64,000 bases of DNA from Idiomarina tyrosinivorans (GTDB lineage Bacteria > Pseudomonadota > Gammaproteobacteria > Enterobacterales > Alteromonadaceae), in the NCBI RefSeq assembly GCF_003987475.1, contig NZ_PIQH01000004.1, forward strand, positions 62,001-126,000, in the 5' to 3' direction. Shown here piece after piece: positions 18,734 through 31,599 of the stretch; the first letter of the stretch is position 1, and each line of letters starts with the position of its first letter. A program made the position numbers and the translations under genes. The notes under the pieces are model-generated. The model did no database searches. It was not told the origin of the DNA and saw only the letters and a list, made by a program, of their open reading frames with translations.

Positions 18734-19852
18734 CTAATCGTCTCGCATGACCAAACGTTGGTGAGTCGCTATGGACATCAGCATACCGAAACCGGCAAGT
18801 AGCGTCACCATTGAAGTGCCGCCATAACTAATCAGTGGTAACGGTACACCGACCACGGGTAATAAGCCTGACACCATACCCATGTTAACAAAAACATAAA
18901 CAAAAAAGGTCAGCGTCAAACTGCCGGCCAGCAGTTTTGAGTAAAGGTGTTGGGCGCGTGTTGCTAGTAACAGTCCGCGGTAAGTAATAAAGGCGTATAA
19001 CGCCAGAAGCAAGATGACTCCAGTAAAGCCAAACTCTTCACTGAATACCGAGAAAATAAAATCGGTGTGGCGTTCCGGCAGAAACTCTAGTTGTGACTGG
19101 GTGCCATGTAACCAACCTTTGCCTTCAATGCCACCAGAGCCTATGGCAATTTTTGATTGAATAATGTGGTAGCCACTGCCGAGCGGATCGCGCTCTGGGT
19201 TGAGAAATGTCAGCACCCGCTGGCGCTGGTAATCATGCATTAAGAACAGCCAAAGAATGGGCGCAAAGGCGGACGCACTCAAAGCGCCAGCTATCACCAA
19301 GCGCCAGCTCAGGCCGCCGAGAAAGATCGCATAAAAGCCAGAACAAGCAATCAGTAACGAGGTACCTAAATCAGGTTGTTTAGCTATCAGTAAGGTTGGC
19401 AGGGCAATCAATGCAAAGGCACCTAGAAGACGCAAGAAGGTTGGTGGAATTGGCTGGCGCGCTATGTACCAAGCCATTACCATAGGCACGGCGAGCTTCA
19501 TGATTTCCGATGGCTGAATGGTCAATGGGCCGATATCTAGCCATCGCTGTGCACCTTTACCGACTTCACCGAACAATAAGACGCAGGTAAGCAGAACGAC
19601 GCCGCCAATGTAGAGCAAAGGTGACCAGCGACTTAACGTTAGCGCGGAAATTTGCGCGACAACCAACATAACCAACACCGCAATGCCAATGCGAATAGCT
19701 TGCCGGTAGACCATGTCGATGTCCTGGCCGCTGGCGCTGTAGACGACAAATAAGCTTATACAGCACAACACTAAAATCCCGACAAGTAGCGGGCCATCGA
19801 TGTGGAGTTTTTGCAACAGCGGATTACGCTGGCGTTCTTCAGTCGTCTGCAT
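18734..19852 (-). CDS. rodA: Rod-shape SEDS glycosyltransferase RodA
   Basis: A 372-residue polytopic membrane protein with about ten helices. RodA polymerises glycan strands of the elongasome together with PBP2. SEDS hallmarks visible are QPSEIMKLAVPMVMAWY, KQPDLGTSLLIA (with the catalytic aspartate of the family), LPERHTDFIFSVFSEEFGF, and GVPLPLISYGGTSM near the C-terminus. Its start overlaps the end of mrdA by 14 bp, implying coupled translation. Confidence 0.97.
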   Translation of the reverse strand: MQTTEERQRNPLLQKLHIDGPLLVGILVLCCISLFVVYSASGQDIDMVYRQAIRIGIAVLVMLVVAQISALTLSRWSPLLYIGGVVLLTCVLLFGEVGKGAQRWLDIGPLTIQPSEIMKLAVPMVMAWYIARQPIPPTFLRLLGAFALIALPTLLIAKQPDLGTSLLIACSGFYAIFLGGLSWRLVIAGALSASAFAPILWLFLMHDYQRQRVLTFLNPERDPLGSGYHIIQSKIAIGSGGIEGKGWLHGTQSQLEFLPERHTDFIFSVFSEEFGFTGVILLLALYAFITYRGLLLATRAQHLYSKLLAGSLTLTFFVYVFVNMGMVSGLLPVVGVPLPLISYGGTSMVTLLAGFGMLMSIATHQRLVMRDD

Positions 19853-21725
19853 CGTCGGCCTCAGTGCTAGCTGGGTGATAAAGGGTAAAATATAAGTCCA
19901 TTAGTTCGCGAGCCATAGGCGCGGCAACGCTGCCGCCACCACCGGCATTTTCAACGGCAACGGCGATAGCGATTTCAGGCTCTTTAACCGGCGCAAAGCC
20001 AATATACATTGCGTTGTCGCGGAAGCGTTCCGCAATTTCATCAGCATTGTATTCTTCGTTGGCGCCCAAACTACGCACCTGAGCGGTTCCGGTTTTCCCG
20101 GCTGAGTCGTAAGGGGCATCGCCAAACGAACTATAGGCTGTGCCGTGAATGCTGTGAGTTACTGCTCGCATTGCATTGCGCACAATCTCCCAACTTTTTG
20201 GCTCATTAATACTGACCGGTGGGCGTTCTACCGGTTGGTATTTCTGGGTTTCGCCATCAATCACGGAATACGCCAAGAAATGCGGTTCTAAGTGTTTACC
20301 GCGGTTGGCGATAATGCTTGTTGCCACAGCAAGTTGTAGTGGGGTCGCGGTCCAGTAACTTTGACCAATGCCTACGGAGATTGTCTCGCCGGCATACCAT
20401 GGCGCGTTGAAGCGGGCGCGTTTCCAGCCTCGGGATGGCATTACCGCATCGATCTCTTCGCTGATATCAATGCCGGTAAAGTTACCGAAACCAAATTCTT
20501 CCATTGAGCTGGAGATGAGATCAATACCCATCTTCAGTGATAAGTCATAATAAAAGGTATCGCAACTTTCGGTGATTGCAGTCGAAATATTAACCCAGCC
20601 ATGTCCCCAAGATAGCCAATCTCGGTAACGGCGTTTGGCACCTTTAATTTCAAACCAACCTGGATCCCATATTCGTGAAGTCGGGGTAATAATATCGCGG
20701 TCTAGGGCGATAACGCCGAGCATCGGCTTGATGGTTGAAGCCGGCGGATAGCCGCCTTGTGTTGCGCGGTTAAGCAACGGACTATGTTTGGAGTTTAGCA
20801 AGCCTTGATAACGTTCATAGGAAATGCCGTTCACAAACCAGTTGGGATCGTAACTAGGGCGGCTGACCATTGCTAAAACGCCACCGGTACGGGTGTCCAG
20901 TAGCACAATACTGCCACGCTGGTCGTCCAGTAAATGGTAAGCTTTTTCCTGTAAGCGCATGTCCAGCGTTAGATGTAAATCTTCGCCAGGCTTTGGTGCC
21001 TCAACGTCGAGCGTTCGAACTACGCGACCTCGGTTATTTACCTCTACACGCTGATAGCCTACCTCGCCATGAAGACGTTGTTCGTAATATTTTTCAATAC
21101 CCAGCTTACCGATGGTGCGGGTTGCGGCATAATTAGCGATGCGATTTTCTTTTTCTAAGCGCTGTACGTCGCGGCGATTGATTTTCGCAACGTAGCCTAA
21201 ACCATGGGTGAGAATTTCTCCTTGAGGATAGTAGCGGCTAAGCCTTGCCTCAATACTTACCCCGGGAAAGCGATATTGTTGCGCGGCAAATTTTGCTAAT
21301 TGTTGCTCGTTCAAATCGTCCATTAGGGTGATTTGCTGAAAACGCCGTTCACGTTTCCGTGCATCATCAAACGCTTGAATATTTTTTTCGGGAATATCGA
21401 GTAGGCGTTGTAGATCTTTCAACGTTGTTTCGATATCGCTGACTTCCTCTGGTACTACGTCTAAACTGAATATTGGCACGTTCTCTGCCAGTAATTGGCC
21501 ATTGCGGTCATAAATAAGCCCACGGTTTGGCGCGAGTGGGAGTAGTTTAATCCGATTATCGTTGGAACGTGTTTGCAGGCTTTGGTATTCGATAACTTGC
21601 AGGTAGTAAAGATTGGCGACTAACACACCGAGTAGCACTAGGATAACAAATGCGCAAAATACCGTTCGCCGAAAAAACAGTTGAGCTTCAGCGCCGTGAT
21701 CGCGAATGGTTTGACGTTTGCGCAT
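19839..21725 (-). CDS. mrdA: Peptidoglycan D,D-transpeptidase PBP2
   Basis: A 628-residue class B penicillin-binding protein of the elongasome. It has one N-terminal membrane helix (about 20-42), a pedestal domain, and a transpeptidase domain with Ser330-x-x-Lys (PASTIKP), SCD in ESCDTFYYDLS, and KTGTAQV. Ser330 is at the same number as in E. coli PBP2. An acidic tail ends the protein. It is 11 bp from rlmH and overlaps rodA, as expected for the mrdAB unit. Confidence 0.98.
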   Translation of the reverse strand: MRKRQTIRDHGAEAQLFFRRTVFCAFVILVLLGVLVANLYYLQVIEYQSLQTRSNDNRIKLLPLAPNRGLIYDRNGQLLAENVPIFSLDVVPEEVSDIETTLKDLQRLLDIPEKNIQAFDDARKRERRFQQITLMDDLNEQQLAKFAAQQYRFPGVSIEARLSRYYPQGEILTHGLGYVAKINRRDVQRLEKENRIANYAATRTIGKLGIEKYYEQRLHGEVGYQRVEVNNRGRVVRTLDVEAPKPGEDLHLTLDMRLQEKAYHLLDDQRGSIVLLDTRTGGVLAMVSRPSYDPNWFVNGISYERYQGLLNSKHSPLLNRATQGGYPPASTIKPMLGVIALDRDIITPTSRIWDPGWFEIKGAKRRYRDWLSWGHGWVNISTAITESCDTFYYDLSLKMGIDLISSSMEEFGFGNFTGIDISEEIDAVMPSRGWKRARFNAPWYAGETISVGIGQSYWTATPLQLAVATSIIANRGKHLEPHFLAYSVIDGETQKYQPVERPPVSINEPKSWEIVRNAMRAVTHSIHGTAYSSFGDAPYDSAGKTGTAQVRSLGANEEYNADEIAERFRDNAMYIGFAPVKEPEIAIAVAVENAGGGGSVAAPMARELMDLYFTLYHPASTEADDADD

Positions 21726-21736
21726 GATGATTCTTC

Positions 21737-22207
21737 TTATTCCCTGTGGTAAGGGTGATTATTATTGATACTCCAAGCCCGATATAGGCTTTCGGCTACC
21801 ACTATTCTGACCAACGGATGGGGTAGGGTCAATGGCGACAATGACCAGCGCTGTTCAGCGTGCTGCAGACATTCAGGGGAAAGCCCTTCAGGCCCGCCAA
21901 TTAATAGCGAAACATTTCGCCCATCAAGTTGCCAGCGCTGCATTTGCTCCGCTAACTCGTTGGTTTGCCAAGCTTTACCGGTTACCTCTAAGGTGATAAT
22001 TCGATTGCCTTTCGGCACCGCGGCAAGTAATGCTTCGCCTTCTTGCCGCAGAATGCGCGAGATATCTGCGTTTTTCCCACGTTTTCCTGGGGCAATTTCG
22101 TGTAACATCAGTTCGAAGTCTTTTGGAAAACGCTTTTGGTATTGCTGGAACCCCTCGGTTACCCAAGCGGGCATCTTTTGACCCACTGCAAGCAGTTGGA
22201 TCTGCAT
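21737..22207 (-). CDS. rlmH: 23S rRNA (pseudouridine-1915-N3)-methyltransferase RlmH
   Basis: A 156-residue SPOUT-class methyltransferase that modifies helix 69 of 23S rRNA on 70S ribosomes. The SAM-binding knot is visible in [12 protein letters not shown] and [23 protein letters not shown], ending NNHPYHRE as in the E. coli protein. Its ATG shares one base with the rsfS stop codon (TAATG), so the two genes are coupled. Confidence 0.97.
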   Translation of the reverse strand: MQIQLLAVGQKMPAWVTEGFQQYQKRFPKDFELMLHEIAPGKRGKNADISRILRQEGEALLAAVPKGNRIITLEVTGKAWQTNELAEQMQRWQLDGRNVSLLIGGPEGLSPECLQHAEQRWSLSPLTLPHPLVRIVVAESLYRAWSINNNHPYHRE

Positions 22208-22527
22208 TAATGCCCCCAGAGTTTCTCGAGCTGATAGAAGTCGCGGATAGATTCTTGCATGACATGTAGAACGACATCGCCAAGATCAACCAGTACCCAC
22301 TCTGATTGCTCACCGCCTTCTTGCCCAATCGGCGGCATACCGGCGTGTTTTGCTTCAGTTGCTACGTGTTCAGCAATACTTTTTACGTGTGTCTTAGAAT
22401 TACCCGAGCAGACAATCATGTATTCTGCGATGTCGGTTTTGCCGTGCACGTCCAACACTTGGATATCACGACCTTTTAAATCTTCAACTTTATCAATAAC
22501 AAACTGGCGTAATTGTTCTGCTTGCAA
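22207..22527 (-). CDS. rsfS: Ribosomal silencing factor RsfS
   Basis: A 106-residue factor that binds ribosomal protein L14 (uL14) and blocks subunit joining in starvation. Family segments visible are [33 protein letters not shown] and [18 protein letters not shown] place the start at TTG 22527-22525: AGGAG lies 10 bases upstream (plus strand 22538-22542), and the resulting N-terminus [13 protein letters not shown] aligns with E. coli RsfS (MQGKALQDFVIDK). An in-frame ATG at 22581 would add 18 unrelated residues. Conserved pair with rlmH. Confidence 0.94.
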   Translation of the reverse strand: MQAEQLRQFVIDKVEDLKGRDIQVLDVHGKTDIAEYMIVCSGNSKTHVKSIAEHVATEAKHAGMPPIGQEGGEQSEWVLVDLGDVVLHVMQESIRDFYQLEKLWGH

Positions 22528-22585
22528 AGCGTTACTTCTCCTAGACTTGATGAATCCAGTTATTTTACCACGGTCCACCAAAAGC

Positions 22586-23224
22586 TCATAAGTTTTGGTA
22601 CAGTTGCTGCTGGCGAATATAGTCTATGACACCAGCCTGCAATGGAAGGTTCGCAAATTGTCGTTGCGCCAGTTGCTTGCGGATGGCGGTCGCAGATACG
22701 TCAAATTGTGGAATATCGGCAAGCCAAACACCACCGTGACGGGATCGTTGCAGGTCATTCGCTTGGCAGCGATGGGCAGTGACAAAGGCTTCGATGGTTG
22801 CCGACATAGTGCGAATAGAATAGCCAGGGCGCGGAAGTACTACTAAATGCGCTAATTCAGTGAGTTGCTGCCAGTTATACCAGCTATCCAGCGATAACAA
22901 AGAGTCCATGCCAATCACAAACAGCAATGCGTCTTGCGGAAACTGTTGGCGCCGCTGTTGCAGGGTGTTCGCGGTATACGATGGCCCTTGCTGCTGTAAC
23001 TCCCAGTCATCCGCGATCCAACCTGCATGTTGTTGGCAAACGATGTCGACCATGGCTAGCCGATGTTGAGCGCTTGCCGCTGGCTGTGCTCGGTGCGGCG
23101 GAACCGCTGCTGGCAGCAAATGCCATTGGTCAACCGCAATACACTGAGTTAAGGCAGTCAAGGCTTGGGTATGGCCATCATGAATAGGGTCGAATGTGCC
23201 GCCAAAAAAGCCCCTAACTACCAT
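22586..23224 (-). CDS. nadD: Nicotinate-nucleotide adenylyltransferase NadD
   Basis: A 212-residue cytoplasmic enzyme that makes nicotinate adenine dinucleotide from NaMN and ATP, the penultimate step in NAD synthesis. It has the nucleotidyltransferase signature GGTFDPIHDGH at residues 8-18, LLFVIGMDSLLSLDSWYNW, and the ATP-binding SATAIRKQLAQ near the C-terminus. Its ATG overlaps the 3' end of holA by 7 bp. The holA-nadD-rsfS-rlmH order is conserved. Confidence 0.97.
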   Translation of the reverse strand: MVVRGFFGGTFDPIHDGHTQALTALTQCIAVDQWHLLPAAVPPHRAQPAASAQHRLAMVDIVCQQHAGWIADDWELQQQGPSYTANTLQQRRQQFPQDALLFVIGMDSLLSLDSWYNWQQLTELAHLVVLPRPGYSIRTMSATIEAFVTAHRCQANDLQRSRHGGVWLADIPQFDVSATAIRKQLAQRQFANLPLQAGVIDYIRQQQLYQNL

Positions 23225-24281
23225 CCCTCGCGCTCCACGCTCTCGCTAAACGGTGCCAAGTTCGCGCTCAGTTGCGGCTCGCACAGTAGGGTGATGATGT
23301 GAATCAATAGCGCTTTGGGGTCGTCACCATTTTGGCTCTTTAGTGCCATCTCCAACCGTTGTAGTAATTTCAACGCTTGCGTTAACGCGGCGCTGGGCAT
23401 GTTCTGCGCGCGCTGCAAGTAACTTCCCTGTTGGTTACTCCAGATACCATGCTGACGCAGTAATGGCTGTGGATCTTGTTGCATTTGCTGCGCTTGTTGG
23501 AGTTCAGCCAATAGCGAGACTTCTCGCTGAATAAGCCATAACAAACGGTGGATATCGTCATCCTCTACTAGGATACGTTCCAGCTTATGCAGAGTCTCGG
23601 GCAAAGTGCGTTGATTCAGGCTGTCTTGCAAGTCGAACACGGAGTAACGGCTAGTATCTTGACTGCTCCGTATCACGTCATCGACACTGAGTACTTGCCC
23701 TGGAGCAACGCTAAGTTGCCATTTCGCCAGCTCTTGATCCAAGCCCAGCAAATTACCATCGTACCAATCGGCTAAGCGCTCTATCGCGTCGGCGTCGAAT
23801 TGCAATTGGTAAGCACGAGCGCGCTGGTGAATGAAACGTGGGAGCTTACTGCGCTCGGGGGTATTTGCCATTAAAGTTGGACCATTATCGGCAAGTGCAG
23901 TAAACCATTTTGCTTTACGGTGTTCACGCTTTAGTTGTGAGCCGACAATAATTAAACATTGATCGCTTGGCAGTTGTGCACAGTATTGCTTCAGCGCATC
24001 CGCTCCCTCACGTCCCGGCTTGTTATCGGCAAGGTGCAACTCTATCACTGAGTAACTTGAGAACAGGCTCATCGCCTGTTGCGATTCGCTAATCACACCC
24101 CAGTCGAAGCTGGCATCCGCTGTCCAGCGTTGGTAGTCATCGATATTTTGCTGGCGACAGAAGGTTCTAACCGCACGGATAGCATCATCAATTAATAATG
24201 GCTCGCTGCCGAATAGGGAGAGTAATGGCGGCAATCCATTGCTATTGAGATAATCGCTTAGCTGTTCAGGATATAGCGTTT

Positions 24282-24285
<4 letters not shown>
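23218..24285 (-). CDS. holA: DNA polymerase III subunit delta
   Basis: A 355-residue clamp-loader subunit that opens the beta sliding clamp. The N-terminal AAA+-like fold without a functional nucleotide site is recognised by LLSLFGSEPLLIDDAIRAVR and FSSYSVIELHLADNKPGREG. The C-terminal collar domain is near residues 215-340. It overlaps lptE by 4 bp (ATGA type) and nadD by 7 bp, so it is in the middle of a coupled operon. Confidence 0.95.
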
Positions 24286-27379
<3,094 letters not shown>

Positions 27380-27384
27380 TTAGG

Positions 27385-27582
27385 TTAAGCGATGGCGTAC
27401 CATGCCACTAACATGATGATGATGCCCGCCAAACCAAAAAAGCTATATTCTACGCGTTCACGTTGTTGCGCTTCTGCATCTTCTGGATTTTTATGGAAGA
27501 AAAACATCAACAGTGAAGTAAGGCCTAAACAACCTGAGGCAACCAGTACCGCAAAAATGAATGCATCTAAAATATTAGTCAT
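27385..27582 (-). CDS. Small two-helix membrane protein, unknown function
   Basis: A 65-residue protein with two hydrophobic helices (about 8-28 and 48-64), separated by a charged loop rich in Glu, Gln and Arg (HKNPEDAEAQQRERVEYSF). The ATG is preceded by GGAATATCACC, which is a weak but plausible ribosome site. It lies between lnt and leuS on the same strand, in 326 bp that would otherwise be empty. I do not recognise a family. The clean helix-loop-helix pattern and position support a real gene. Confidence 0.6.
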   Translation of the reverse strand: MTNILDAFIFAVLVASGCLGLTSLLMFFFHKNPEDAEAQQRERVEYSFFGLAGIIIMLVAWYAIA

Positions 27583-27669
27583 GGTGATATTCCATTACGT
27601 CTAGAGTTTGATGACAACGATTTGTTGAGTCAGCGTATAGTTTACTGATTTTCTTTGCCAATGACTATG

Positions 27670-29199
27670 TTAGCCGAGGCTCTTTTGCCGCACTAATCCC
27701 GCGAGTAGCGGCAGGATTCCTAAACAGCCCAACAGCCACGCCCATAAACTGCCAAAGCGCCAGTAACTGGTGGTTCCGCTAACTTCGGGAATGTCGGCGC
27801 TAAGCACGGTTGCAGTGAATTGTGGCGCGCGCGCCAACCAACGACCGCGTTCATCAACAATGCCACTGACTCCGTTATTGGTTGCTCTTAGCATTGGCCG
27901 ACCTAACTCTTTGGCGCGCATGCGGGCTATTTCCATATGCTGCCAAGGACCGTGTGAGTCGCCAAACCAGGTATCGTTACTGACAGTTAACAGCGCGTCC
28001 GTATCGGCGCGGGTGTTTTCTCGCAGTTGTTCAGGGAAAGCCATTTCATAACAAATGGCAGGACTGAATTTAAGGTTATTGGCAATGATATTATCTTGCC
28101 GATAGGCGCCGCGACTAAACGATGACATGGGCAAATTAAACAGCGGAGCTAGGGGGCGCAATAGGTCGCCAAAAGGCACAAACTCACCAATCGGTAGGAG
28201 GTGGTGCTTTTGGTAGCGATTGCTGCTGCCATAGCGGTACGAACTTGGGTCATCGTCGCTGCGTTTACCCAGCACGATAATGGAATTATAAAACTCGTCC
28301 GTTTGCTGCTTATAGTCAATAATACCGCTAATGATGGCGCTATTGTTGTAATTGGCGGCATCATTGATGGATGCTAGAACGTCACCCGCGTAGGGCTCTA
28401 ACGCAGTGATTGCCGATTCAGGCCAAACAATGACTTGGTGGTCATAGTGTGGGCGGGTGAGATCTAAATACTTTAATAGGGTGGGCCAGCGTTGTTCGGC
28501 TTGCCATTTTAATGATTGCGATACATTACCCTGCACCAACAATACTGAATGCGTTTTACCAGTGCGCTCAAGGCTTGAAAATTGTGGCAGTACGTAAGCA
28601 CAGGCCCAAGCAACCAGCGGAATCAGCAACAACAGCGGTTGCCGTGTACGCAATACCATAGCCAAACACAGGGCAATCCATAGCACGACAACGGTAATCC
28701 CAACCTCGCCGATCCAAGGCGCCAGTTGGCCAAGCCAACCATCCGTTTGTGTATAACCGAGTGATAGCCATGGGAAACCGGTCAACAACCAGCCGCGCAA
28801 GCTTTCCGCCGCGAGCCATAACAGTGGCAGGGTGAATGTAGCGGCACGATGCTTGTTACGCAGCCATTGCCAGAGGCCAAAGGCGAGCGCGGGAAACAGC
28901 GCTAAGTAGGCAAAAAGTAAGAGTAGAATGCCTACCGTGGCAAACCAAGGCAGGCCACCATATTGGTCAATACTGACATAAATCCAACTAAGCCCTGCGG
29001 CGAACCAACCAAGCCCAAACCAGTAGCTGATCTTTGCGGTTTCGCGTGGCTGCTGTTGCCAAACTAGCAGAATGTGGAGGGTCGGCGCGATAATACCGAG
29101 AATGCCCCAATCGAACGGAGCATAGGCAAAAACGAGCGAGCCACCGAGGAGCAGAGCGCAGAGTCTCAACACAAGAGGGTGTTGGACAAACTGCCTCAT
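27670..29199 (-). CDS. lnt: Apolipoprotein N-acyltransferase
   Basis: A 509-residue inner-membrane enzyme that adds the third acyl chain to lipoproteins, supplying mature NlpI, LptE, RlpA and LolB seen in this window. Six or so N-terminal helices precede a nitrilase-like periplasmic domain. The catalytic triad is visible as Glu in VWPESAI, Lys in [14 protein letters not shown] and Cys in [11 protein letters not shown] final helix (about 480-502) anchors the C-terminus. Its start overlaps the corC end by 4 bp. Confidence 0.97.
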   Translation of the reverse strand: MRQFVQHPLVLRLCALLLGGSLVFAYAPFDWGILGIIAPTLHILLVWQQQPRETAKISYWFGLGWFAAGLSWIYVSIDQYGGLPWFATVGILLLLFAYLALFPALAFGLWQWLRNKHRAATFTLPLLWLAAESLRGWLLTGFPWLSLGYTQTDGWLGQLAPWIGEVGITVVVLWIALCLAMVLRTRQPLLLLIPLVAWACAYVLPQFSSLERTGKTHSVLLVQGNVSQSLKWQAEQRWPTLLKYLDLTRPHYDHQVIVWPESAITALEPYAGDVLASINDAANYNNSAIISGIIDYKQQTDEFYNSIIVLGKRSDDDPSSYRYGSSNRYQKHHLLPIGEFVPFGDLLRPLAPLFNLPMSSFSRGAYRQDNIIANNLKFSPAICYEMAFPEQLRENTRADTDALLTVSNDTWFGDSHGPWQHMEIARMRAKELGRPMLRATNNGVSGIVDERGRWLARAPQFTATVLSADIPEVSGTTSYWRFGSLWAWLLGCLGILPLLAGLVRQKSLG

Positions 29200-30071
29200 T
29201 CGCTAGACTCCGTCTGCTCGTCCGGCAATGTCACTTGCAGTTGTTGAATACGGCGTTTATCGGCGTTGGTGACTTTGAATACTAGGCCACCAAGCGTTAC
29301 TTCTTCACCCGGCTGAGGTAGATGACCAAAACCGTGTGCCACTAAGCCGCCGATAGTGTCATATTCTTCGTCTTCATACTGGGTGTCGAAGTAGTCATTA
29401 AAATCTTCAATGGTTGTTAGCGCCTTCACCGCATAACGAGACTTATTGATTTTGCGGATGTCGGCCTTTTCGTCTTCGTTATGGTCTGTTTCGTCTTCAA
29501 TTTCACCGACGATTTCTTCCAGAATGTCCTCAATGGTGACCAATCCTGATACGCCGCCGTATTCATCGACAACAATGGCCATGTGGTAACGCTCTGAGCG
29601 AAATTCCTTGAGCAGTACATCAACACGTTTGCCCTCGGGAACAATCACCGCCGGGCGCATCACCCGTTCAAGGGCAAAGGGTTCTTCCGTCATACCAAAG
29701 CCAAAAGCCAGTAAGTCTTTAGCAAGCAAGATACCTTCTACGTGGTCTTTATTTTCCGAGACCACAGGAAAGCGACTGTGCTGACTATCGATGAGTATCG
29801 GCAGAAATGCTTCAACGCTCTGACTTTTGTCGATAGTGACCATCTGTGAGCGGGGGATCATGATGTCGCGCACTTTCAACTCAGCGACATCCAGTACGCC
29901 TTCGATCATTTCTTTCGTGTCGTTGTCGATCAGATCGCGTTCTTCTGCGTCTTGAATTAGATCGACAAGTTCTTCGCGGCTTTTCGGCTCACCAGTAAAT
30001 ACTTGTAACAGTTTTGCTGCCCAAGATTTCCCCGATGAACCGTTGCTAGAGTGGGGATTGTCGTCCGTCAT
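29196..30071 (-). CDS. corC: CorC/YbeX CBS-domain protein
   Basis: A 291-residue cytoplasmic protein with two CBS domains (about 65-185; [40 protein letters not shown]) and a C-terminal CorC_HlyC transporter-associated domain (about 200-285). CorC is linked to magnesium/cobalt efflux in Salmonella, and YbeX to ribosome biogenesis in E. coli. Being in one operon with ybeY and lnt fits the latter context. No membrane segment is seen. Confidence 0.94.
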   Translation of the reverse strand: MTDDNPHSSNGSSGKSWAAKLLQVFTGEPKSREELVDLIQDAEERDLIDNDTKEMIEGVLDVAELKVRDIMIPRSQMVTIDKSQSVEAFLPILIDSQHSRFPVVSENKDHVEGILLAKDLLAFGFGMTEEPFALERVMRPAVIVPEGKRVDVLLKEFRSERYHMAIVVDEYGGVSGLVTIEDILEEIVGEIEDETDHNEDEKADIRKINKSRYAVKALTTIEDFNDYFDTQYEDEEYDTIGGLVAHGFGHLPQPGEEVTLGGLVFKVTNADKRRIQQLQVTLPDEQTESSE

Positions 30072-30079
30072 TCAGCCGT

Positions 30080-30577
30080 TTAATCCTCTGTGATTGAACG
30101 AGTATTGCTGTTATCTAAATAAGGGTCGCGAATGCCGAAATGGGCGAGAATATCGCGTTCCAACTGTTCCATTTGCTCGGCTTCGTCTGCATCAATGTGG
30201 TCAAAACCGAGAAGATGCAGAGTACCGTGTATAATCATGTGCGTCCAGTGGTGTTGGACGCTTTTTTGTTGCGCTTCCGCCTCATTAATAATGACTTCCG
30301 CGGCGATCACAATGTCGCCGAGCAAATTCACTGGCAATTCAACGGGAGCCTCAAACGGAAAGGACAGCACATTTGTGAGTTTATCTTTGCCACGATATTC
30401 GCGGTTTAACTGTTGAATTTCGTCGTTATCGACAAAGCGCACAGTCAGTTCAGTATCAGCTTCATCTGCACCCGCCATGATCAGCGTCTGCGCAACCCAC
30501 TGTTGCAATTGCTCAGCGCTAGGCAGGGTAGCGATGTTGTCGGTCGCCACTTGGCGGTCGATGATAATATCAGTCAT
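30080..30577 (-). CDS. ybeY: Endoribonuclease YbeY
   Basis: A 165-residue single-strand endoribonuclease acting in 16S rRNA 3'-end maturation and 70S quality control. The zinc site is visible as HGTLHLLGFDH, and the conserved RGKDKLTNVLSFPFE is upstream of it. I start at the ATG 30577-30575 (MTDIIIDRQVA), which aligns with other YbeY proteins and overlaps the phoH stop by 8 bp. A farther upstream ATG (30634) would add 19 residues lying within phoH. Confidence 0.96.
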   Translation of the reverse strand: MTDIIIDRQVATDNIATLPSAEQLQQWVAQTLIMAGADEADTELTVRFVDNDEIQQLNREYRGKDKLTNVLSFPFEAPVELPVNLLGDIVIAAEVIINEAEAQQKSVQHHWTHMIIHGTLHLLGFDHIDADEAEQMEQLERDILAHFGIRDPYLDNSNTRSITED

Positions 30578-31583
30578 GGTCGTGCTGCTGTTTAGCCTTT
30601 TGGCTTGTGTCGAATCGGTCATAGGCTTGGACAATCCGTTGTACTACCGGATGTCGAACCACATCGCCGGCTTGAAAGAAGGTAAAGCTGAGATCCTCAA
30701 CATTGCTCAACACCTCGATGGCGTGGCGTAAGCCCGAGCGTTGCCCACGCGGCAAGTCAATTTGGGTAATATCGCCAGTAATGACCGCTTTTGAATTAAA
30801 GCCAATGCGCGTCAGGAACATCTTCATCTGCTCCATCGTAGTATTCTGGCTTTCATCCAGAATGATAAATGCATCGTTGAGTGTACGGCCACGCATATAG
30901 GCCAAAGGCGCGACCTCGATAACATTACGCTCGATCAGTTTTTCGACTTTCTCGAATCCCAGCATTTCAAACAGTGCGTCGTACAATGGGCGCAAATAGG
31001 GGTCGACTTTTTGCGACAAATCACCGGGTAAAAAGCCAAGCTTTTCACCGGCTTCTACCGCTGGACGGGTCAGCAAAATACGGCGAACTTCTTGGCGTTC
31101 TAGTGCGTCAACGGCGCAGGCAACGGCCAAGTAGGTTTTACCGGTACCGGCAGGACCGATACCAAAATTGACGTCGTGACCCAGAATCGCCCGAACATAC
31201 TGCGCTTGATTGTGGTTCCGAGGCTTTATAATGCCGCGCTTGGTTTTCACATGCGTCATTTTTTCTGCGGCCGGATCGCTGTCGTCTTGCTCCAGCACTT
31301 TCGCCTGTTGAATCGCTAAGTGCACTTGTTGCGGCTCGATGTTTGCCGACTGACCTTTTAGCGGTTGGGTCTCAACATAAAGGTCGTGCAAAATCTTTTC
31401 TGTAGCCGCTACGGTGTGTGCTTTGCCGATAATGCGGAAATGATGACCACGATGACTGATTTCCACACCCAAGCGCCGTTCAATATGCTTGATGTTCTCA
31501 TCAAAGGGTCCGCAAAGGGTAGAAAGCCGACGTAGGTCCGTCGGCTCTAAAGTGATATCTACGGTGGTTAGTTGATTACTCAA
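30570..31583 (-). CDS. ybeZ: PhoH-like ATPase (YbeZ)
   Basis: A 337-residue cytoplasmic P-loop NTPase. Walker A is GPAGTGKTYLAV, Walker B is in DAFIILDESQNTT, and the conserved MFLTRIGFNSKAVITGD and LPRGQRSGL follow. YbeZ interacts with YbeY in E. coli and probably acts as an RNA helicase-like partner. It sits upstream of ybeY with an 8-bp overlap, and 16 bp after miaB. Confidence 0.95.
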   Translation of the reverse strand: MSNQLTTVDITLEPTDLRRLSTLCGPFDENIKHIERRLGVEISHRGHHFRIIGKAHTVAATEKILHDLYVETQPLKGQSANIEPQQVHLAIQQAKVLEQDDSDPAAEKMTHVKTKRGIIKPRNHNQAQYVRAILGHDVNFGIGPAGTGKTYLAVACAVDALERQEVRRILLTRPAVEAGEKLGFLPGDLSQKVDPYLRPLYDALFEMLGFEKVEKLIERNVIEVAPLAYMRGRTLNDAFIILDESQNTTMEQMKMFLTRIGFNSKAVITGDITQIDLPRGQRSGLRHAIEVLSNVEDLSFTFFQAGDVVRHPVVQRIVQAYDRFDTSQKAKQQHDHD

Positions 31584-31599
31584 TCGCTTCCTCTTTTGG

